A DNA stretch of 64,000 nt, from contig DWVE01000025.1 of the NCBI GenBank assembly GCA_019120375.1, positions 6,924-70,923 of the forward strand, in the 5' to 3' direction. The number at the start of each line of letters is the position of its first letter. The stretch's first letter is position 1. Below the pieces are notes generated by a model, which saw only the letters and a list, made by a program, of their open reading frames with translations, ran no database searches and had not been told where the DNA came from. Positions 40,064-47,669 of the stretch are shown here, one piece after another. The stretch comes from Allofournierella_A excrementavium (GTDB taxonomy: Bacteria > Bacillota > Clostridia > Oscillospirales > Ruminococcaceae). The translations under genes and the position numbers were made by a program.

Positions 40064-41788
40064 TTATTCTTTGTCCTTGTATACCACATCTACACCGTGG
40101 TTTTCAAGATCTTTCAGTGCCTGCTCCACCGTGGGGTGGTCGGTGGCCTGATCCTTGGGGGGCGTGTAGGGCCCGATGCCGCAGGCAAGGCCGCTCACCT
40201 CCTGGATGATAGCCTTGAGCAGGGCCTGGGAGTCCTTGTTCTGGCGGATGAACTCCCGGAAGATGTCGCCGCCGTCGATGAGCACCCGCCGCCCGTCGTA
40301 ATAGGCTTTAGAGCCCTTGAGGTAGGCGGGCAGCATGTGGTCCCGCTTTTTGAGCACCTCCAGCACCTGAGGCCAGGGTTCGAAGGGCTGAGGCAGACCG
40401 GAAACGGCGGGCTTTGCCGCCTCGGGGCGCGCCGGACGGGGTTTGGGCTGAGGCACCGGCTGCGGCTCCATCGGCTGGCCTTCCCAGGGCAGCGGCTCGG
40501 GGGCCGGCTCCGCCTGCGCCGCGACAGCGGTCTGGGCCGGAGCTTCGGACTGGGCCGGGGTTTGGACCGGGGTCTGGGCCTGCGCGGCAGACTGAGCCGG
40601 GGCGGCGGGCTGCCATGCGGAGTTGGGCGCGGCAGGGGACGCCGCGAAGGGCGCGGGCTGCCGGGCCTGCTGGGGCGCCGCCTGCACCGGGGCGCTCACC
40701 GGCTGGGCCGCGGGCTGGGAGATGGCGAAGAGCGCCAGTTCCAGCTCGATGCGCGGGTCGGTGCCGCGGCTCATCTTTTCCATGGCGTCGCCCAATTGGC
40801 GGATGGCCCGCACGCTGCCGGCCTGGGGCGCGGATGCGCCTTTTTCCAGATAGAGGGCTTCCTCCTCGGGAGGCACGCCCGCCAGCAGATTCTTGCCGCC
40901 GGGCAGGGCGGCCAGCATGAGGTTGCGGTAGTGGGCGATGAGTTCTTCGCACAGGCGCTTCATGTCCACCGAGCGCTGGCGCAGCTGGGCCACCTGCTCC
41001 AGCGCCGCCGCAGGCTCGCCCGCGGCCAGCGCGTCGCTGATGGCAAATAGATAGCTTCGGTCGGTGACGCCGGCCATCCGGCGCACCAGTGCCTCGTCGA
41101 TGGCGCCGCCCACACCGGCACAGGTGTCCAAAATGGAGAGAGCGTCACGCAGCGCGCCGTCCGCCAGGCGGGCGATGAGCTGCGCCGCCGCGTCGTCCAG
41201 TTCCAGGCCCTCTTCCTCCGCCACATGGCGGATGCGGCCCGCGATGTCCTCGGGGCGGATGCGCCCGAAATCATAGCGCTGGCAGCGGGAGAGGATGGTG
41301 GCGGGCACCTTGTGGATCTCGGTGGTGGCCAGGATGAACACCACATGGGAGGGAGGTTCCTCCATGATCTTCAGCAGCGCGTTGAACGCCGGGGTGGAGA
41401 GCATGTGCACCTCGTCGATGATGTAAACCTTGTAGGTGCAGACGCTGGGGGTATAGGCGGTTTCGTCCCGCAGGTCGCGGATGTTGTCCACGCCGTTGTT
41501 GGAGGCGGCGTCGATCTCCACCACGTCCAAGATGGAGCCGTCGTCGATGCCGCGGCACACCTCGCACTCGCCGCAGGGGTCGCCGCTCTCGTTGTGGGGG
41601 CAGTTGATTGCCTTGGCGAAGATCTTGGCGCAGGTGGTCTTGCCGGTGCCGCGGGTGCCGGTGAACAGGTAGGCGTGGCCCACCCGGTGGGCGGCGATCT
41701 GGTTTTGCAGCGCGGCCACGATGTTCTGCTGGCCCACCACGTCCTCAAAGCGGCTGGGCCGCCACTTGCGGTACAATGCCCGGTACAC
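40064..41788 (-). CDS. dnaX: DNA polymerase III subunits gamma/tau
   Basis: 574 residues. Clamp-loader ATPase with Walker A GTRGTGKTTCAK near residue 45, zinc cysteines CPHNESGDPCGECEVC, Walker B IDEVHML and sensor TILSRCQR. A Pro/Ala/Gln-rich linker (about residues 365-470, e.g. QPVSAPVQAAPQQARQPA) connects to the tau-specific C-terminal domain. I see no obvious slippery A run that would make a short gamma form. Directly downstream of the SRP RNA gene. Confidence 0.96.
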   Translation of the reverse strand: MYRALYRKWRPSRFEDVVGQQNIVAALQNQIAAHRVGHAYLFTGTRGTGKTTCAKIFAKAINCPHNESGDPCGECEVCRGIDDGSILDVVEIDAASNNGVDNIRDLRDETAYTPSVCTYKVYIIDEVHMLSTPAFNALLKIMEEPPSHVVFILATTEIHKVPATILSRCQRYDFGRIRPEDIAGRIRHVAEEEGLELDDAAAQLIARLADGALRDALSILDTCAGVGGAIDEALVRRMAGVTDRSYLFAISDALAAGEPAAALEQVAQLRQRSVDMKRLCEELIAHYRNLMLAALPGGKNLLAGVPPEEEALYLEKGASAPQAGSVRAIRQLGDAMEKMSRGTDPRIELELALFAISQPAAQPVSAPVQAAPQQARQPAPFAASPAAPNSAWQPAAPAQSAAQAQTPVQTPAQSEAPAQTAVAAQAEPAPEPLPWEGQPMEPQPVPQPKPRPARPEAAKPAVSGLPQPFEPWPQVLEVLKKRDHMLPAYLKGSKAYYDGRRVLIDGGDIFREFIRQNKDSQALLKAIIQEVSGLACGIGPYTPPKDQATDHPTVEQALKDLENHGVDVVYKDKE

Positions 41789-41857
41789 GCCGGCACCTCC
41801 TTTTGGGAAATACTACAAAAAACGGACAGGCCCGCAGAGGAAATTTCCCCCGCCTTT

Positions 41858-42010
41858 GCGCCGCTCGGCATACGGATGCGGACTGACTGCGGCGCACGCG
41901 GCAGACCACTTAATGCTGCTCGGTTCCCCGCCTGACATGGTTCATGGCACCTCGTCGCGCAGGGCCCGCATCCGTATGCCGAACAGCGCACGGTTTTGGC
42001 TCTGTCCGAA
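41858..42010 (-). ncRNA. ffs: Signal recognition particle RNA (small bacterial type)
   Basis: On the minus strand the SRP54-binding core reads CATGTCAGG, then GGGAACCGAGCAGCATTAAG, the conserved symmetric and asymmetric loops of domain IV. The ends pair as a perfect 16-bp helix CGGCATACGGATGCGG / CCGCATCCGTATGCCG (41866-41881 with 41966-41981). No Alu domain of Bacillus length is apparent, so it looks like the short form. A good promoter lies just upstream. The ends are estimates: the 5' end is set about 8 bases after the -10, the 3' end after the closing helix. It sits between pduL and dnaX, a common position in Firmicutes. Confidence 0.9.
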
Positions 42011-42017
42011 CAGATAT

Positions 42018-42046
42018 ATTATACACAAAACTTTCGGCAAATGCAA
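42018..42046 (-). promoter_or_regulatory. Promoter of the SRP RNA
   Basis: Minus strand TTGCAT (42041-42046), 17-base spacer, perfect TATAAT (42018-42023). Confidence 0.75.
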
Positions 42047-42056
42047 CCGTCCAAAG

Positions 42057-42092
42057 CAAAAACGGCCCGCCGTTTCAGGCGGGCCGCTTTTC
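42057..42092. terminator. Terminator after pduL
   Basis: Stem CGGCCCGCC / GGCGGGCCG with a 6-base loop, A run on one side and T run on the other. Confidence 0.85.
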
Positions 42093-42106
42093 GGCTCTGA
42101 AAAATC

Positions 42107-42670
42107 TTATTTGACGATCTCGCCCTCGCTGGCGCCGCCGCAGGCGTTGGACTCGTCGGTGTCGATGTGCATGGCGGTGGCGAACTTCTCGCTCACGCGG
42201 ATGACCACGTCGTCAAACACCAGCTTGCGGCCCTCGCTGCCGCAGGCCACCTTGACGATCTCCTTGTCGGCCACGCCCAGCTTCTCGGCGTCCTCAGGGG
42301 TGACGTGGATGTGACGCTTGGCCACGATGACGCCTTCCTTCAGCTCCACCTCGCCGCAGGGGCCAACCAGCTTGCAGCCGGCGGAACCGGCAACGTCGCC
42401 AGACTCACGCACGGGGGCGGAGATGCCGATGGAGCGGGCGTCGGTGGCGGACAGCTCCACCTGGTCGGCGCCGCGGCAGGGCCCGAGGATGGACACGTTG
42501 GCCAGCTCACGCTTGGGGCCGACCACGGTGACGCGCTCGTTGGAAGCGTACTGGCCGGGCTGGCTCAGGGGCTTCTTGACGGTCAGCTCATAGCCCGCGC
42601 CGAACAGGGTCTCCAGGGTCTCCTTGCAGACGTGCACATGACGGGCCGAAGTCTCAACCAAAAATTTCAT
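42107..42670 (-). CDS. pduL: Phosphate propanoyltransferase / PduL-type phosphotransacylase
   Basis: 187 residues. PduL signature histidines are visible: SARHVHVCKE near the start, VAKRHIHVTPEDAEKLG in the middle and ATAMHIDTDESNACG near the end, which bind the two zinc ions. Converts acyl-CoA and phosphate to acyl phosphate, in many anaerobes serving as the phosphotransacetylase for acetate formation. No microcompartment genes and no N-terminal targeting peptide are present, so a housekeeping fermentative role is likely. Confidence 0.92.
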   Translation of the reverse strand: MKFLVETSARHVHVCKETLETLFGAGYELTVKKPLSQPGQYASNERVTVVGPKRELANVSILGPCRGADQVELSATDARSIGISAPVRESGDVAGSAGCKLVGPCGEVELKEGVIVAKRHIHVTPEDAEKLGVADKEIVKVACGSEGRKLVFDDVVIRVSEKFATAMHIDTDESNACGGASEGEIVK

Positions 42671-42768
42671 TGTGATATTTCCTCCCTTTATCCTGCACCG
42701 CGCCGCCGCTTGACGGGCGCAGTGTTTCCATTTGCCGTATCTATTTTAGCACACGGGGTAAAAAGTTC

Positions 42769-42798
42769 AAGACAAAACCCGGCTTTTTATGATATAAT
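42769..42798 (+). promoter_or_regulatory. Promoter candidate of the uracil-DNA glycosylase gene
   Basis: Perfect TATAAT at 42793-42798 with a weak AAGACA 18 bases upstream (42769-42774). Confidence 0.5.
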
Positions 42799-42859
42799 AA
42801 ACGCAAATGTGCAAGGCCGGCGCATTTTTTTGCACACGGCCGGAAAGGAATCGCCACCG

Positions 42860-43426
42860 ATGGAATTTGAACAGCTCAAACAGGAGTGTCTGGCCTGCCG
42901 CAAGTGCGGCCTGTGTGAGACCCGCACCAACGTGGTGTTCGGCACCGGCCCCAAAACGGCGGAAGTGATGCTCATCGGCGAAGGCCCCGGCAAAAACGAG
43001 GACGAGCAGGGCCTGCCCTTTGTGGGCCGCAGCGGCAAGCTGCTGGACCAGTATCTCACCGCGGTGGACCTAGCGCGGGACAAGAACGTTTTCATCGCCA
43101 ACATCGTCAAGTGCCGCCCGCCGGAAAACCGCGACCCTCTGCCCGAAGAATGGGACGCCTGCCTGCCCTGGCTGCGGGAGCAGTTCCGCATCATCCGGCC
43201 GAAGATCGTGGTGTGCCTGGGGCGCATCGCCGCCCAGCGGCTCATCCGGCCGGACATCTCGGTGACCAAGGAGCACGGCCTGTTCGAGGAAAAGAACGGC
43301 GTGTGGTTCATGGCCACCCTGCACCCTGCCGCCCTGCTGCGCAACCCCAGCCAGAAGCCGATGGCCTTTGGGGATTTTGTGGCCCTGCGGGAGAAGATCA
43401 ACGAAGTGTGCGACCACACATATTAA
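42860..43426 (+). CDS. Uracil-DNA glycosylase, Fe-S type (family 4)
   Basis: 188 residues from the ATG at 42860 (AAAGGAA upstream). Iron-sulfur cysteines CLACRKCGLCETR open the protein; motif A is LIGEGPGKNEDEQGLPFVG and the substrate loop is TLHPAALLRNP. KCRPPENRDP carries a further cluster cysteine. Removes uracil from DNA to start base excision repair. Single gene with its own terminator. Confidence 0.94.
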   Translation: MEFEQLKQECLACRKCGLCETRTNVVFGTGPKTAEVMLIGEGPGKNEDEQGLPFVGRSGKLLDQYLTAVDLARDKNVFIANIVKCRPPENRDPLPEEWDACLPWLREQFRIIRPKIVVCLGRIAAQRLIRPDISVTKEHGLFEEKNGVWFMATLHPAALLRNPSQKPMAFGDFVALREKINEVCDHTY

Positions 43427-43432
43427 ACAGAG

Positions 43433-43464
43433 AAGGCCCGGAGAACGCTCTCCGGGCCTTTTTT
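43433..43464. terminator. Terminator between the glycosylase and DUF3788 genes
   Basis: Stem AAGGCCCGGAGA / TCTCCGGGCCTT, 4-base loop, six T residues. Confidence 0.9.
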
Positions 43465-43892
43465 CATTGTTTCTTTCTTGCCGCTTTGTTCGGTCTTCTC
43501 TTTATGCTCAAAATTCCAACAAAATCATCGAACAGAGAAGCATCCCTCGGCTCAAACATCAGCCATTTTCCATCGTGATAGGTCTGGGCCTCATCGTAGA
43601 CATTCTGTACTTCTTGGGAATAACTTGCCCGGTCGTTTTCAAACTTCAAACGCTCCTGTTTTCCCAGAACGACCATAAATCCCACGCAGTTTTCTCTTGC
43701 ATACAAAGCGCACAGAGTCTTGCCGCCACGGCGGTATTTGTATTCATAGGCCCACGCTTTGCCGCCATCCCCCCACAAATGCTCCATGTCATATTTCTCA
43801 TCGATCAGGGCACACAGCTGCTTCCACACTTCAAATAAAGAGGGGCCTACCAAAGCCGTCATTTGTTCCGAGCTGGGTATTTTATCAGGCAT
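43464..43892 (-). CDS. DUF3788 family protein
   Basis: 142 residues from the ATG at 43892 (AAAGGGAGG upstream). Features WKQLCALIDEKYDMEHLWGD, YEYKYRRGGKTLCALYA, CVGFMVVLGKQERLKFE and YHDGKWLMFEPRD, which fit the DUF3788 (YdeI-like) family of unknown function. Codon use is markedly more AT-rich than its surroundings, consistent with recent acquisition. Confidence 0.8.
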   Translation of the reverse strand: MPDKIPSSEQMTALVGPSLFEVWKQLCALIDEKYDMEHLWGDGGKAWAYEYKYRRGGKTLCALYARENCVGFMVVLGKQERLKFENDRASYSQEVQNVYDEAQTYHDGKWLMFEPRDASLFDDFVGILSIKRRPNKAARKKQ

Positions 43893-43943
43893 AAAAGCCT
43901 CCCTTTCATTTTTCACTCTCCCAAGCAGGGCAAAGCTCAAACG

Positions 43944-44708
43944 TCATTCCGCGAACCACTCCACCGCGCGGCGGGCGGAGAAATTCTCTTCCAGCCAGGC
44001 GCGCACGGCGGTGGTGTCGAACTGCCAGGCGTAGGTGGGGCAGGCAAAGCGGCAGGCCATGCAGTTGATGCACTTTTCGCTGTCCACTTCCAGCAGCTCG
44101 TTCAGCGCCCCGGCAGGGCACACCCGCACGCAGCGGCCGCAGTGGTTGCAGCGCTCCTTGTCGCGGCTGCGCCCAACGGGGCGCAGCGGTTTGCGGGGCG
44201 CGTCCGCGTCGCCGGGCAGGGCGGCGGGGCGCAGGGGCGCATTTTCGCAGGCAGCCAGCACTTTTCGGGCAAAGGCGGCAAAAGCGGGCATGTCCTCTTC
44301 GTCGGGCCGGCCCGCGCCCAGGGACGGGGCCGAGACATGGGGCGTGATGGGGGCGATGCCGCCCACGCAGACAAATCCCTGTTCCGCCATCTGCCGCGCA
44401 GCGGCCGCCAGGGCGTTCTCATAGTCCCGGTTGCCATAGGCCGCCAGAATGACGCAGGGGCCGCCTTGACCCCGCAGCTGGCTGAAAAGGCCCTCCACCC
44501 GGGGGCCAAAGCCGCCGTACACCGGCAGGGCCAGCACCAGCAGTTCGTCCTTTGCCACCGGGATGACCGCCGGCAGTTTTGCGGGCGGGCAGGTGCAGTC
44601 GATGTACTCCGCCGGCAGGCCAAACTGCTCGCACAGCAGCACCGCGGCGCGTTTTGTGCCGCCGGAGGGGCTGAAGTATGCCGCTTTGATGGCTTTGATG
44701 GGGCTCAT
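43944..44708 (-). CDS. EFR1-type flavodoxin-ferredoxin fusion protein
   Basis: 254 residues. The N-terminal flavodoxin-like domain has YFSPSGGTKRAAVLL (FMN phosphate loop) and LVLALPVYGGFGPRVEGLF; the C-terminal part carries two 4Fe-4S motifs, CNHCGRCVRVCPAGA and CINCMACRFACPTYA. Such fusions are electron carriers in anaerobes, with partners unknown. It is the last minus-strand gene before the amidotransferase trio and is separated from it by about 70 bases. Confidence 0.88.
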   Translation of the reverse strand: MSPIKAIKAAYFSPSGGTKRAAVLLCEQFGLPAEYIDCTCPPAKLPAVIPVAKDELLVLALPVYGGFGPRVEGLFSQLRGQGGPCVILAAYGNRDYENALAAAARQMAEQGFVCVGGIAPITPHVSAPSLGAGRPDEEDMPAFAAFARKVLAACENAPLRPAALPGDADAPRKPLRPVGRSRDKERCNHCGRCVRVCPAGALNELLEVDSEKCINCMACRFACPTYAWQFDTTAVRAWLEENFSARRAVEWFAE

Positions 44709-44779
44709 TTCCGGTCACGTTCCTTTGCATTCGTTTTCTTTGATTATAACGCCCGGCGCGCCCCCTCGTCAACGCCGCC

Positions 44780-45421
44780 TCAGCCCAGCCCCTCCACAAA
44801 GGCCCGCAGCATGGCAAGGCCCGCCGGGCCGCTTTTTTCCGGGTGGAACTGAAAACCGGTCACGTTCCCCCTCTGCACCGCGGCGCAGACGGTGCGGCCG
44901 CCGTACTCCACCGTGGCGGCGCAGTCCTCACGGCGGCGGGGCAGCGCCTGAAAGCTGTGGACGAAATAGACCTCGTCGCCGTTTTTGGTGTTTTTGAACA
45001 GGCCCCGCTCCGCGCCGGGGGTGAGGGTCAGGGCGCTCCATCCGATGTGAGGCACCTTGAGGGGCGCGCCCTCCGCCGTTTTTTCCGGCAGCGGCTCCAC
45101 CGTGCCTTCCACAAGGCCCAGACCTTTGTTCAAGCCCCCCTCGGTGCTGGAATCCAGCAGCATCTGCATGCCGAGGCAGATGCCCAGGAGGGGCGTGCCC
45201 TCCCCTGCCTTTTGCAGAAGCGGCTCCACCAGCCGCTGGCGGTACAGCTGCGCCATGCCGTCGGCAAAAGCTCCCACGCCGGGCAGCACCAGCGCCCCGG
45301 CGCGCAAGACGTCCCCCGGTTCGGCGGCAAAGCGCACATCCGCGCCGCAGTGCTCCAGCGCACGGCGCACGCTCAGAAGATTGCTGCGCCCGTAATCCAC
45401 CACTGTTACCACCGGTCTCAT
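44780..45421 (-). CDS. HisH/WbuY-type glutamine amidotransferase subunit
   Basis: 213 residues from the ATG at 45421 (GGAGGTGAGACG upstream), overlapping hisF-like by 4 bases. Class I amidotransferase triad: nucleophile Cys in GICLGMQML, His and Glu in FQFHPEKSG. It should release ammonia from glutamine for the HisF-like barrel. No other histidine-biosynthesis gene lies nearby; the upstream neighbours are the HisF-like and N-acetyl sugar amidotransferase genes, the three-gene set known as WbuY-WbuZ-WbuX (PseA-type) in surface-sugar amidation. I therefore read it as part of that set. Confidence 0.82.
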   Translation of the reverse strand: MRPVVTVVDYGRSNLLSVRRALEHCGADVRFAAEPGDVLRAGALVLPGVGAFADGMAQLYRQRLVEPLLQKAGEGTPLLGICLGMQMLLDSSTEGGLNKGLGLVEGTVEPLPEKTAEGAPLKVPHIGWSALTLTPGAERGLFKNTKNGDEVYFVHSFQALPRRREDCAATVEYGGRTVCAAVQRGNVTGFQFHPEKSGPAGLAMLRAFVEGLG

Positions 45422-46188
45422 CGTCTCACCTCCACGCCCAGGGCCCGCACTTCTTCTTTCAGCGCGGGCACGTCGGTCTTGCCGTAGTGCAGGATGCTGC
45501 CCACCGCCACCGCGTCCGCGCCGCCCTTTGCGGCGGCAGCCACGTCTTCGGCGCAGGCCGCGCCCCCGGCGGCGATGACCGGCACATCCACCAGGTCCGC
45601 CACCGCGGCGATCAGCTCCTGGTCCATCCCCTTTTGAAAGCCCTCCTTGTCCACGCTGGAGAGCAGTATCTCCCCCGCGCCGAGGGAAACGGCCTCTTTG
45701 GCCCATTCCAGCACGTCCTTGCCGGAGTGCTCCCGGCCGTTGTCGTAGTAGGCCTCCCAGCCGGCGGCGGGGCGGGCGGAGTCCCGGCGCTTTGCCTGGA
45801 TGCTGAGCACCATGCACTGGCTGCCAAAGGCGCGGGCAATCTCGGTGATGAGGGCCGGGCGGCGCAGGGCGGCGGTGTTCACCGCGGCCTTGTCCGCCCC
45901 ACTTTTCAGCACCGCGCCCACATCCTGCACGCTGCGCAAACCGCCGCCCGCCGTGATGGGGATGAACACGTCGGCGGTGGTGCGCTCCAGGATATTGCCC
46001 AGGTTGTTGCGCTCATAGAGGCTGGCCACCGTGTCCAGATACAGTATCTCGTCGATGCCCTGCTCATAGTAGCGGCGGGCGAAGTCGTGGGGATCGCCCA
46101 GCTTGCGCAGGCCCTCGTACTGGATGCCCTTCACCAGAAAGTCGTCCTTCACATCCAGGCGCGCGATGAGGCGTATTTTCCGGCTCAT
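45418..46188 (-). CDS. HisF/WbuZ-type ammonia-channelling barrel
   Basis: 256 residues from the ATG at 46188 (AAAGGAGGGG upstream). TIM barrel with LIARLDVKDDFLVKG (Asp equivalent to HisF Asp11 kept), ITAGGGLRSVQDV and VIAAGGAACAEDV phosphate-binding loops. At the position of the second catalytic Asp of HisF (IDAKR, Asp130) it reads SIQAKRRD, that is Gln. Loss of that residue argues against imidazole glycerol phosphate synthesis and for a role in passing ammonia to the WbuX-like enzyme encoded 2 bases upstream. Confidence 0.8.
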   Translation of the reverse strand: MSRKIRLIARLDVKDDFLVKGIQYEGLRKLGDPHDFARRYYEQGIDEILYLDTVASLYERNNLGNILERTTADVFIPITAGGGLRSVQDVGAVLKSGADKAAVNTAALRRPALITEIARAFGSQCMVLSIQAKRRDSARPAAGWEAYYDNGREHSGKDVLEWAKEAVSLGAGEILLSSVDKEGFQKGMDQELIAAVADLVDVPVIAAGGAACAEDVAAAAKGGADAVAVGSILHYGKTDVPALKEEVRALGVEVRR

Positions 46189-46190
46189 CC

Positions 46191-47552
46191 TCACCCCTCC
46201 TTTTCCGGTGCGCCGTACCCGCAAAGGCTCTCGCCTTCAAAGGGCGTGTGGCGCAGGCTCCAGCGGCCGTTCTCGTACTGCCACAGATGGGGCGAGCGGA
46301 AACGGTCGGCCAGATGCATGAAGTAGTCCAGGTCCATCTCCGGCTGCTCGAAGCAGTCGGCGGCGGCGCCGAAGTGCTTTTTGTCGATGGAGATGTACTG
46401 GAAGAAGTCCTGGGCGAAGCGCATGGGAAACTCGCCGTCGAACTTTTTGCAGAGGGCCACGCCCTCCTCCCGGGTGATCTCGTGGTTGCGGATCTCCTGG
46501 GCCGCGTCGTAGGTGCAGCGGCCGATGCCGTATTTGATGTAGGTGGTGTAGTAGAAGAAGTCGTCCACCTTGTCGTCGATGGAGTTGTACTTGGAGTAGG
46601 TGCCCGCCGTGCGCTCGGGGCTGGGCACAAAGCCGCCGTGCTCCACGCTGTAATAATAAGCCCCCTGGGGATGCCATTTTTCGTAATAGCCCATGTAGTG
46701 CACCTGGATGTGGTTTTTTTCAACGTCCGAGGTGTCGCTGGGCAGGTAGATGGCCAGGTCCGCCTTGTCCACCTTGAAGTCCTCTTCCAGCTGGCGCAGG
46801 GACACGCCGCCCAGATAGATGTGGTCAAAATCGTTGGTGGCAAAGAAGTGCTCATCCCGCAGGGCGCTGTCGTTGTCGGCGATGGGGTTGCCGAACTCGG
46901 CCTCGTTCTCGCCGTAGAACACCAGCGGGATGCCGAACTTGGCGGCCATCTTGGGGGCCAGCTGCTTCTGGCCCAGAATGAAGGGCTGGAAGGGATGGAA
47001 CAGGTTCTCGGTGGCAAGGCGGGTGAGCAGGCGGTGGGTCAGGCCGTTGGGGGTGCACAGGTAGTTGTCGAACCCGGCGTGGATCCATGCCTCAAAGTTC
47101 TGCCAGCCCCAGGGGGTGTAGATGTGGGGCGCCCAGGTGACGGTGAGAGGGTGCATGCCGTACTTGTATTTCAGCAGGTGGGCGGCGTAGAAGCTGTCCT
47201 TGCCGCCGCTGCCCGGCACAAGGCAGTCGTAGCTGCCGTCGGTCTTGCGGTAGCGGTCGCACAGTTCCCGCAGCTGGCGCTCCCGGTCGGCCCAGTCGAT
47301 CTTGCCCTCCTTGTTGTGGCAGGCGTGGCAGGCGTCGCACACGCCGTCCTCCTGGATGACCATGGTCTTTTTCTTCGAGTGGATGGTGTGCTCGAACTCA
47401 TAGCAGCTGTTGGGCTTCTGGTTGGTCATCACGCACTCTTTGCAGTACTGCACATTCCGGGGCAGGCCGAAGAAGGTCTCCCGCTTTTCGGGTGGGATGT
47501 CCGGGGCGTATTTTGAATAGTCGATGGGGATATAACGGGGAAGTTTTTCCAT
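46191..47552 (-). CDS. N-acetyl sugar amidotransferase (WbuX/WbpG/PseA family)
   Basis: 453 residues. PP-loop ATPase site VPGSGGKDSFYAAH near residue 112 activates the substrate by adenylation. Two cysteine pairs, CKECVMTNQKPNS and CDACHACHNKEG, form a zinc site. The family turns an acetamido or carboxyl group of a nonulosonate or uronate sugar into an amidine or amide with ammonia from HisH/HisF partners. No nucleotide-sugar or glycosyltransferase genes are in the window, so the substrate is open. The gene follows the ANTAR regulator, separated by an attenuator hairpin. Confidence 0.86.
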   Translation of the reverse strand: MEKLPRYIPIDYSKYAPDIPPEKRETFFGLPRNVQYCKECVMTNQKPNSCYEFEHTIHSKKKTMVIQEDGVCDACHACHNKEGKIDWADRERQLRELCDRYRKTDGSYDCLVPGSGGKDSFYAAHLLKYKYGMHPLTVTWAPHIYTPWGWQNFEAWIHAGFDNYLCTPNGLTHRLLTRLATENLFHPFQPFILGQKQLAPKMAAKFGIPLVFYGENEAEFGNPIADNDSALRDEHFFATNDFDHIYLGGVSLRQLEEDFKVDKADLAIYLPSDTSDVEKNHIQVHYMGYYEKWHPQGAYYYSVEHGGFVPSPERTAGTYSKYNSIDDKVDDFFYYTTYIKYGIGRCTYDAAQEIRNHEITREEGVALCKKFDGEFPMRFAQDFFQYISIDKKHFGAAADCFEQPEMDLDYFMHLADRFRSPHLWQYENGRWSLRHTPFEGESLCGYGAPEKEG

Positions 47553-47583
47553 GATGAAGGTCCCTTCTTTCTTTTTTCATAAC

Positions 47584-47656
47584 AAAAAGGCAGGGCAAAG
47601 GCGCCATGACGGCAAGAGAGAACACTCCCTTGCGCGGCGGGCGCCTTTGCCCTGCC
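47584..47656 (-). promoter_or_regulatory. Intercistronic attenuator with ANTAR-type hexaloop before the amidotransferase trio
   Basis: On the minus strand a 17-bp perfect hairpin, GGCAGGGCAAAGGCGCC / GGCGCCTTTGCCCTGCC, is followed by TTTTT: an intrinsic terminator with a 34-base apical region that itself folds. Its 5' arm overlaps the small hairpin GGGC-AAAGGC-GCCC (47639-47652), a hexaloop with A1 and G4. No promoter is seen between the ANTAR gene and this element, so it would act on read-through from glnA. Confidence 0.7.
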
Positions 47657-47669
47657 CTGTGTTGGTTTT

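Noticed and set aside
41789..42060. A long Bacillus-type SRP RNA with Alu domain
   Set aside because: The closing helix directly bounds the domain IV region within about 120 bases; no extra Alu-like hairpins were found.
44780..46188. A histidine biosynthesis hisH-hisF pair
   Set aside because: No other his genes nearby, the HisF Asp130 position is Gln, and the third gene of the set is a sugar amidotransferase.
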